Source: Zoogloeaceae bacterium
Lineage (GTDB): Bacteria; Pseudomonadota; Gammaproteobacteria; Burkholderiales; Rhodocyclaceae
Assembly: GCA_031259605.1 (NCBI GenBank)
Contig: JAIRLE010000128.1
Location: 1-11,197, forward strand
DNA: 11,197 nucleotides
Direction of reading: 5' to 3'
The position numbers and the translations under genes are program-made. Position 1 is the stretch's first letter; the number at the start of each line of letters is the position of its first letter. Below are positions 7,133-11,197 of the stretch, piece after piece. Below the pieces are notes generated by a model. The model did not search any database and had not been told where the DNA came from. It saw only the letters and a program-made list of their open reading frames with translations.

Positions 7133-8053
7133 ATGAGCATGGCGGAACGGGACGGGTTTATCTGGTTTGACGGCAAGCTGGTTCCCTGGCGGGAAGCGAA
7201 GCTGCATTTCCTGACGCATTCGCTCCACTACGGCATGAGCGTGTTCGAAGGGGTGCGTGCCTACCAGACCGTTTCCGGCACGGCCATTTTCCGCCTCAGG
7301 GAACATACCAACCGTCTGTTCAATTCCGCCCACATATTCCAGATGGAATTGCCCTTCGACAAGGAGACGGTAAACGAGGCGCAAAAGGAAGTTGTCCGCG
7401 CCAACAACCTCGATTCCGCCTACATCCGTCCGCTCGCCTTCTATGGTTCCGAGAAGATGGGGCTTTCCACCAGGGGCGCGAAGGTGCATCTGGCCGTGGC
7501 CGCTTGGCCCTGGGGCGCGTACTTGGGCGAGGAGGCGATGGCGCGTGGCATCCGGGTCAAGGTTTCCAGCTTCACCCGCCATCATGTGAATATTTCCATG
7601 GTGCGCGCCAAGGCGTCCGGTCCCTATGTGAATTCCATCCTCGCCAACAACGAGGCGACCAACGCCGGTTACGACGAAGCCCTGCTGCTCGACCCCGAAG
7701 GTTACGTGGCCGAAGGCTCCGGCGAGAACGTGTTCATCGTCAAGAACGGCAAACTCCATACCCCGGAACTCACCGCCTGCCTGGAAGGCATTACTCGCGA
7801 CACTATCCTGAAACTTGCCGCTGAGAACGATATTTCGGTAGAAGAAAAGCGCATTACCCGCGACGAGGTCTATTGCGCCGACGAAGCCTTCTTCACCGGC
7901 ACGGCGGCGGAAGTCACGCCGATACGGGAAGTGGACGACCGCAGGATCGGCAGCGGCGCGCGCGGCCCGGTCACGGAACGCTTGCAGGCGAAATTCTTCG
8001 ACGTGGTCAACGGTCGTTCGAGCGCGCATGAAAGCTGGCTTGCCCATATTTGA
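7133..8053 (+). CDS. ilvE: Branched-chain amino acid aminotransferase IlvE
   Basis: This 306-residue fold-type IV PLP enzyme catalyses the last step of leucine, isoleucine and valine synthesis (and the first of their breakdown), with glutamate as amino partner, in the cytoplasm. The PLP lysine is probably K160 in VRAKASGPYVNS, and E194 in AEGSGENVF is the usual PLP-nitrogen contact. HYGMSVFEGVRAY (32-44) and ACLEGITRDTI (215-225) are further family blocks. GAGGAGA at 7118-7124 lies 8 bp before the ATG. It heads the plus-strand cluster; in the Betaproteobacteria I know, ilvE is followed by a small zinc-finger gene, waaF and an NTF2-like gene. Here a repeat A copy separates it from the rest. 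Confidence 0.97.
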   Translation: MSMAERDGFIWFDGKLVPWREAKLHFLTHSLHYGMSVFEGVRAYQTVSGTAIFRLREHTNRLFNSAHIFQMELPFDKETVNEAQKEVVRANNLDSAYIRPLAFYGSEKMGLSTRGAKVHLAVAAWPWGAYLGEEAMARGIRVKVSSFTRHHVNISMVRAKASGPYVNSILANNEATNAGYDEALLLDPEGYVAEGSGENVFIVKNGKLHTPELTACLEGITRDTILKLAAENDISVEEKRITRDEVYCADEAFFTGTAAEVTPIREVDDRRIGSGARGPVTERLQAKFFDVVNGRSSAHESWLAHI

Positions 8054-8073
8054 AGGTTTCAGCAAGAAATTAG

Positions 8074-8095
8074 CGGCAGCCCTTCAGGGCTGCCG
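8074..8095 (+). terminator. Hairpin after ilvE, part of repeat A
   Basis: CGGCAGCCC and GGGCTGCCG form a perfect 9-bp stem with a TTCA loop, 21 bp past the ilvE stop. No U-tract follows, so intrinsic termination is doubtful. It may instead stabilise the ilvE mRNA 3' end or simply be the repeat's terminal inverted structure. Confidence 0.35.
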
Positions 8096-8234
8096 GTCTA
8101 ACGTCATTGGAAAAGGGTTTCTCTCCCCTCGAGAATGGCTACAGCTACAGTCGAAACCCCGGCCGCGGCCGGGGTCTCAACCTTCGCACCTTTCTTACGG
8201 GCGGGGTTTCAAACCAGAGTTGGTTTTACGATGA
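8079..8234 (+). other. Conserved reading frame through repeat A (possible small leader protein)
   Basis: The frame is open from the hairpin to TGA 8232-8234 and contains the peptide segments GKGFLSPREWL, SKPRPRPGSQPS and LSYGRGFKPELVLR. The same frame is open through copy 4 (minus strand, 11197 to stop at 11068-11066) and, apart from a 1-bp insertion, through copy 1. Between copies most differences are synonymous third-position changes (Cys, Ser, Gly, Lys, Leu, Arg, Arg and Pro codons), and the extra 6 bp here keep frame. Its TGA overlaps an ATG (ATGA at 8231-8234). No start codon lies in the shared part; in this copy an upstream in-frame ATG at 8028 lies inside ilvE in another frame. It may be a real small protein, a gene tail spread by duplication, or a non-coding element with chance openness. 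Confidence 0.35.
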
Positions 8235-8241
8235 ACTTGTT

Positions 8242-8673
8242 ATGCGTATGAAGTATTCCCTGGAATACACCCAGCAAATCGCGCGTCAGCGCGGTGGCGT
8301 GTGTCTTTCTGCGCAATATGTGGATTTCCGCTCCAAGCTGAAGTGGAAATGCCGCGAGGGACATGTCTGGGAGGGGAGACTCGAAAACATCCTGAGAGGA
8401 AGATGGTGTTCGGTGTGCCGCGAACAGAAAAAAGAAGCGGATCGCCTCCAGAAGGCGCGGCAACTGACCACTTCGCGCGGCGGCGAATGCCTTTCCGATG
8501 AATACGCGCCTGGGGAAAAACTGCTTTGGCGAGGCAAGAATGGACACCTTTGGCGCGCAAAACCCAACAGCATCCTCTCCCGCGCCACCTGGCGTCCGGA
8601 ATGTTATTACCCGAGCCTGTGTCGACACGATGAAGCGCGGGGAAAATATCTCCCCACGAACCATCTGCCATGA
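8242..8673 (+). CDS. Small zinc-ribbon repeat protein, second unit degenerate
   Basis: The protein has 143 residues and two tandem units that begin GGVCLSAQY (18-26) and GGECLSDEY (80-88). Unit one has a full ribbon: W35-K-C37, G40-H41-V-W43 and W55-C56-S-V-C59. In unit two the first cysteine is G98 and the third-position partner is R118, leaving H102 and C121, so it probably no longer binds zinc. Such W-C-GH-W/WC-C ribbons occur in DUF4379-type proteins, sometimes fused to nucleases; a nucleic-acid role is possible but unproven. No ribosome site is seen. ATG 8248 is an alternative start whose ATGA overlaps the stop of a repeat-encoded frame (8135-8251). Its own stop overlaps the waaF start (ATGA, 8670-8673). 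It occupies the slot where a different short zinc-finger gene is common. Confidence 0.7.
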   Translation: MRMKYSLEYTQQIARQRGGVCLSAQYVDFRSKLKWKCREGHVWEGRLENILRGRWCSVCREQKKEADRLQKARQLTTSRGGECLSDEYAPGEKLLWRGKNGHLWRAKPNSILSRATWRPECYYPSLCRHDEARGKYLPTNHLP

Positions 8674-9710
8674 ATCCGGCGTCTTCCCGTTCCGATGCCG
8701 TCTCACGCGTCCTCGTCGTCGCGCCTTCCTGGATAGGCGACGCCATCATGGCGGAGCCGCTGTTTGCCCGCCTCCGGCAGGGGGCGCCGGATCTTCGTCT
8801 GGACGCCCTGGCTCCAGCCTGGGTCACCCCGGCGCTTTCCCGGATGCCGGGGATTTCCGGCGTCATCGAAAATCCTTGCGCGCATGGCGAACTGGCCTTG
8901 CGCAAGCGTTTTCATCTGGCCCGCGACTTGGCGCGGCGCGGCTATCGGCGGGCCTATGTGCTGCCCAATTCCTTCAAGTCCGCCCTGGTTCCCTTTTTTG
9001 CCAGAATTCCCGTGCGTGTCGGTTTTACGGGGGAATGCCGCCTTGGACTGGTGAATGTCCGGCACAAACTCGATAAAGGCGCGCTGCCCCTGATGGTGGA
9101 ACGCTTTGCGCAACTGGCGCAGGAACCGGGAACGCCGCTCGTCCGCCCCGTTGCCGCGCCGCGCCTCGTTTCCACGCAAGCGGCGCAAATGGCGGCTTTA
9201 TCCGCGCTGGAACTGGAAAACCCGGAACGTCTCGTTGTTTTTTGTCCCGGCGCGGAATACGGGCCGGCCAAGCGCTGGCCGGCCCGGCACTTCGCCGCGC
9301 TGGCGCGAGAACTGACAAAAACCGGTTGCGCAGTGTGGCTCCTGGGATCGGCAAAGGATCGCGCGCTGGCGGAAGACATTTGCCGTCAGGCGTCCGGCGG
9401 CTGCCGCAACCTCTGCGGCAAGACCCGCGTCGATCAGGCCATCGACCTCATTGCGCTGGCGAAGCTGGTGGTCTGCAACGATTCCGGCCTGATGCACGTC
9501 ACGGCGGCGCTTTCAAGACCCGTGCTCGCCATTTTCGGCTCCTCCTCGCCAAACTTCACGCCGCCCCTCTCCGATCGGGCTGTCATCGTGCGCCACGACC
9601 TGCCGTGCAGCCCCTGCTTCAAACGCGTCTGCCCGCTCGGTCACAGTGATTGCCTGGAAAACATCGCGCCGCAGGAAGTCTTCGATCTCTGCCAGCCGCT
9701 CCTGAACTGA
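8670..9710 (+). CDS. waaF: ADP-heptose:LPS heptosyltransferase II WaaF
   Basis: This family GT9 glycosyltransferase adds the second L-glycero-D-manno-heptose to the LPS inner core on the cytoplasmic face of the inner membrane. It has 346 residues, a normal length. Signatures are APSWIGDAIMAEPL (18-31), the acceptor-side N-terminal domain with VLPNSFKSALVPF (97-109), the FCPGAEYGPAKRWP block (191-204), and the ADP-heptose-binding region NDSGLMHVTAAL (270-281) followed by FGSSSPNFTPP. A cysteine-containing tail, CSPCFKRVCPLGHSDCL, is typical of WaaF. Its ATG overlaps the zinc-ribbon stop, implying coupled translation. The next gene starts 5 bp after its stop. Confidence 0.97.
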   Translation: MNPASSRSDAVSRVLVVAPSWIGDAIMAEPLFARLRQGAPDLRLDALAPAWVTPALSRMPGISGVIENPCAHGELALRKRFHLARDLARRGYRRAYVLPNSFKSALVPFFARIPVRVGFTGECRLGLVNVRHKLDKGALPLMVERFAQLAQEPGTPLVRPVAAPRLVSTQAAQMAALSALELENPERLVVFCPGAEYGPAKRWPARHFAALARELTKTGCAVWLLGSAKDRALAEDICRQASGGCRNLCGKTRVDQAIDLIALAKLVVCNDSGLMHVTAALSRPVLAIFGSSSPNFTPPLSDRAVIVRHDLPCSPCFKRVCPLGHSDCLENIAPQEVFDLCQPLLN

Positions 9711-9715
9711 CCGAC

Positions 9716-10141
9716 ATGTCCACCGCACTCATCTACCCTACGCCGGAAGACGTCGAAACCGCTTTCTACAAGGCTATCGTCCAGCGCGACCTCAACGCCC
9801 TGATGAGCGTTTGGGCGGAGGACGACGAGATCGTCTGCATCCATCCAACCGGCGCGCACCTGCAAGGCTTTGTCGCCATCCAGGCAAGCTGGCGCGGCAT
9901 CCTCGGCGGCAACGCCCGGATGGAAATCCGTCGCCAGCGCGTCGCCCGCTGGCACGGCATGTTGATTTCCGTCCACCACATGATTGAACACTTGCACATC
10001 AACAAGAAGGTCAACGGCCCCGTCCAGGCCACCCACATCTACCTGCGCGGACCGCACGGCTGGCGTCTGACCTGCCGCCACGCCTCTCCCGGCGGCGCGC
10101 CCATGCTCAACCCGGAAAAGGAACATCGTGTGTTGCACTAA
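9716..10141 (+). CDS. NTF2-like / SnoaL-like domain protein
   Basis: The protein has 141 residues and the alpha+beta cone pattern of the NTF2-like superfamily. The N-terminal helix carries VETAFYKAIVQRDLNALMSVWAE in segments (13-35), followed by the strand EIVCIHPTG (38-46), a GFVAIQASWRGIL helix (51-63) and a C-terminal sheet (VQATHIYLRG, GWRLTCRHAS). No signal peptide is present. Superfamily members include ketosteroid isomerases and binding proteins; no catalytic set can be assigned here, so function is unknown. It begins 5 bp after the waaF stop, and I recall the same pairing in many Betaproteobacteria, so a shared transcript is very likely. The start gives the usual N-terminus; a longer in-frame ATG at 9650 lies inside waaF. 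Confidence 0.88.
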   Translation: MSTALIYPTPEDVETAFYKAIVQRDLNALMSVWAEDDEIVCIHPTGAHLQGFVAIQASWRGILGGNARMEIRRQRVARWHGMLISVHHMIEHLHINKKVNGPVQATHIYLRGPHGWRLTCRHASPGGAPMLNPEKEHRVLH

Positions 10142-10156
10142 AGCCGCATCGCACGT

Positions 10157-10197
10157 CAATCGCATGAATGCCGGCAGCGTATTTTCAGTCCGCGCCG
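10157..10197 (+). repeat. Repeat B, copy 2 (41 bp)
   Basis: Same-orientation match to 3867-3907, with identity in the first 17 bases and the shared core CGTATTTTC. It lies 15 bp after the stop of the NTF2-like gene. As with copy 1, it follows the 3' end of a plus-strand gene. Confidence 0.8.
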
Positions 10198-10344
10198 TCG
10201 CTTGCCGTCCGTTCTCCCGCATGGCGGGAGAGCGTAAACCCTTTCCTGGAACTGGAGGGAGCCTCCAAGAAAAAAAGGGGGGGGAGGGGGGAAACCATTG
10301 CAGCCACTGGATTTCCGCCATTCTTACTTGCGCCTCATTGAAAA
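10198..10344. other. Intergenic stretch with hairpin and G-run
   Basis: No gene is recognised between the NTF2-like gene and the minus-strand Spy-like gene (288 bp in total). It holds a hairpin of CTCCCGC and GCGGGAG with an ATG loop (10214-10230), lacking a T-tract, and a small TGGAGG/CCTCCA hairpin near 10255. The purine run at 10270-10294 has seven A, eight G, one A and six G. The hairpins may end or protect the ilvE-waaF transcript. Plus-strand frames reading through this region look non-coding. Confidence 0.5.
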
Positions 10345-10367
10345 CGGCGCGAAAAATTATCGCGCCG
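10345..10367 (-). terminator. Possible intrinsic terminator for the Spy-like gene
   Basis: On the minus strand CGGCGCG and CGCGCCG form a 7-bp GC-rich stem with a 9-base A/T-rich loop, followed directly by TTTT (10344-10341). It lies 62 bp past the stop codon of the minus-strand gene. The U-tract is short, so efficiency is uncertain. Confidence 0.45.
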
Positions 10368-10429
10368 GAAAGAGGGTTGCGGAAGGAATGCAGACAAAAA
10401 CCTGGGTTCCTTCCGTAAAGGCCGGGCGG

Positions 10430-10906
10430 TCAGCGTTTGGATTTCTTGTTGCCGCGCGGACGTTTTTTATCGCTGCCGCGATGGAAACTGTCGAAGGTCT
10501 TTTTCTGTTCGTCGCTCAATTGCGTATAAAAGGTTTTCAGGGCGGCGAGGCGTTGTGCCATGAATTCCTGATGCTTTTGGGAAAATTCCAGCATTTTTTC
10601 CAGTCGCTCCGGCGTGGAAAGTTGGGCGAAGGCGTTTCGATCGGGGCGCTGCCATTGCGGGTTGGCGTCGGCAATGAAGGTTTTCCAGGCGGCTTCCTGC
10701 GCTTCGGAAAGGTTCAGCGCCTTGTGGAGTTTTTCCTGCCGCGCCGTCCGGCGCTCGTCGCGATCTTCCGCGTTCCAGTGTCCGTACCTGCCGCCATCGT
10801 GAAATCCGCCGCCTGGGCATTCCGGGCCGCCCGCGTAGGCGGCGCCTATGCCAAAGCTCAGCGCGCATGCCGCCAAGGCGGCAATGAGGATTTTTTGCGG
10901 GTTCAT
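10430..10906 (-). CDS. Periplasmic Spy/CpxP-like (LTxxQ) protein
   Basis: The protein has 158 residues. A Sec signal peptide (residues 1-25, KILIAALAACALSFGIGAAYA, cleaved after AYA) predicts export to the periplasm. The mature part begins with a Gly/His-rich stretch and then is helical and charged. Two motifs resemble the LTxxQ signature of Spy/CpxP proteins: LNLSEAQEAAW (64-74) and LSDEQKKTF (130-138). The family includes Spy, an ATP-independent periplasmic chaperone, and CpxP, an inhibitor of the CpxA envelope-stress sensor; which role applies is unknown. The tail is very basic (KKRPRGNKKSKR). AAGGAG at 10918-10913, 6 bp from ATG 10906, fixes the start; a longer in-frame start at 10966 is less likely. 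It is a single gene on this strand. Confidence 0.85.
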   Translation of the reverse strand: MNPQKILIAALAACALSFGIGAAYAGGPECPGGGFHDGGRYGHWNAEDRDERRTARQEKLHKALNLSEAQEAAWKTFIADANPQWQRPDRNAFAQLSTPERLEKMLEFSQKHQEFMAQRLAALKTFYTQLSDEQKKTFDSFHRGSDKKRPRGNKKSKR

Positions 10907-11025
10907 GAACATCTCCTTGTGATGAGTGGATGGGAAAAGGAGAAGCGCCGCCATACCAGCGCTCATCCAGCGCGTATTAAAGTCCCGATATGTAAGAGAA
11001 ACATTGCATGTGTGCCGGGCTTTGT

Positions 11026-11043
11026 TTCGGGTTGTAACCCGAA
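11026..11043. promoter_or_regulatory. Palindrome upstream of the Spy-like gene (possible operator)
   Basis: TTCGGGTT and AACCCGAA form perfect 8-bp arms around a 2-bp centre. The site lies about 120 bp upstream of the Spy-like start, between that gene and repeat A copy 4. Size and symmetry fit a dimeric regulator site, but a small RNA hairpin or chance is also possible. I see no convincing -35/-10 pair in the interval 10907-11063. Confidence 0.3.
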
Positions 11044-11063
11044 GCGGGCGCGCCCATGGCGTT

Positions 11064-11197
11064 GGTCATCGTAAAACCAACTCCGGTTTGAAACCTCGCC
11101 CGTAAGAAAGACGCGAAGGTTGAGACCCCGGCCGCGGCCGGGGTTTCGACCGTAGCCATTCTCGAGGGGAGAGAAACCCCTTCCCAATGGAGTTAGA
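11064..11197 (-). repeat. Repeat A, copy 4 (inverted, cut by window end)
   Basis: The reverse complement matches copy 1 from its position 21 onward with about six differences, including a G-to-A in the second GGGGTTTC box and ATGACC instead of ATGAAC at the end. The 20-bp palindrome is at 11125-11144. The hairpin end would lie beyond the window. The through-frame is open from the window edge to TGA at 11068-11066. The ATG at 11069-11067 opens a 30-codon frame that ends at 10977 and looks non-coding. Confidence 0.92.

Larger units (their letters stand above)
8074..8236 (+). repeat. Repeat A, copy 3 (full length)
   Basis: This is the only copy with both ends visible in the window. It runs from a perfect 9-bp-arm hairpin (8074-8095) through a 20-bp palindrome (8156-8175) to TTTTACGATGAAC (8224-8236). 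Relative to copies 1 and 4 it has a 6-bp in-frame insertion (second CTACAG, about 8139-8150) and a few substitutions. No obvious target duplication is seen at its ends. It starts 21 bp after the ilvE stop and ends 6 bp before the first ATG of the zinc-ribbon gene. Confidence 0.93.

Noticed and set aside
1..11197. Repeats considered as a CRISPR array
   Set aside because: The copies are long, kilobases apart and in both orientations, with no spacers and no cas genes.
1..11197. tRNA, rRNA or insertion-sequence transposase genes
   Set aside because: No cloverleaf, rRNA segment or transposase motif was recognised in either strand.

Overview
The window looks like chromosome of a Gram-negative, ubiquinone-using betaproteobacterium. 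The evidence is a ubiE gene, an LPS heptosyltransferase (waaF), a periplasmic Spy/CpxP-type protein, and the ilvE to waaF to NTF2-like gene order that I associate with Betaproteobacteria. The genus cannot be told from this sequence. Both window edges lie inside copies of one dispersed repeat, so this may be a whole short-read contig that ended at repeats.

Layout, left to right: repeat A copy 1 (1-155). A large protein with a probable PilZ (cyclic-di-GMP) domain (300-1958), then ubiE (2060-2800). A short non-coding stretch ends in a 37-bp fragment of repeat A that runs into the start codon of a NodJ-like ABC-2 permease (3054-3803); no ATPase partner is in the window. A 41-bp repeat B and about 0.5 kb of decayed coding sequence follow (3867-4380). 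On the minus strand, a putative Na+/H+ antiporter (6969-5713) overlaps and probably co-expresses rimO (5716-4382). A divergent promoter region (6970-7132) separates it from a plus-strand cluster: ilvE (7133-8053), repeat A copy 3, a small zinc-ribbon protein (8242-8673), waaF (8670-9710) and an NTF2-like protein (9716-10141). A second repeat B and a structured intergenic stretch with a G-run follow. A minus-strand Spy/CpxP-like gene (10906-10430) and an inverted copy 4 of repeat A close the window.

The metabolic and cell-envelope genes are ordinary. The unusual part is repeat A, about 155-165 bp. It has a hairpin at one end and a 20-bp perfect palindrome in the middle. Its other end is a fixed ATGA, where the stop of a reading frame running through the repeat overlaps an ATG. 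In that frame 8 of the 12 base differences among the three long copies are third-position and synonymous, and a 6-bp insertion keeps frame; one copy carries a 1-bp frameshift. Two copies lie directly upstream of plus-strand genes: the permease takes its ATG from the repeat, and the zinc-ribbon gene starts 6 bp after it. Repeat A may therefore be a dispersed coding or leader element that supplies a stop/start junction to whatever lies downstream. This is the best candidate here for something undescribed, but the evidence is a few copies in one window.
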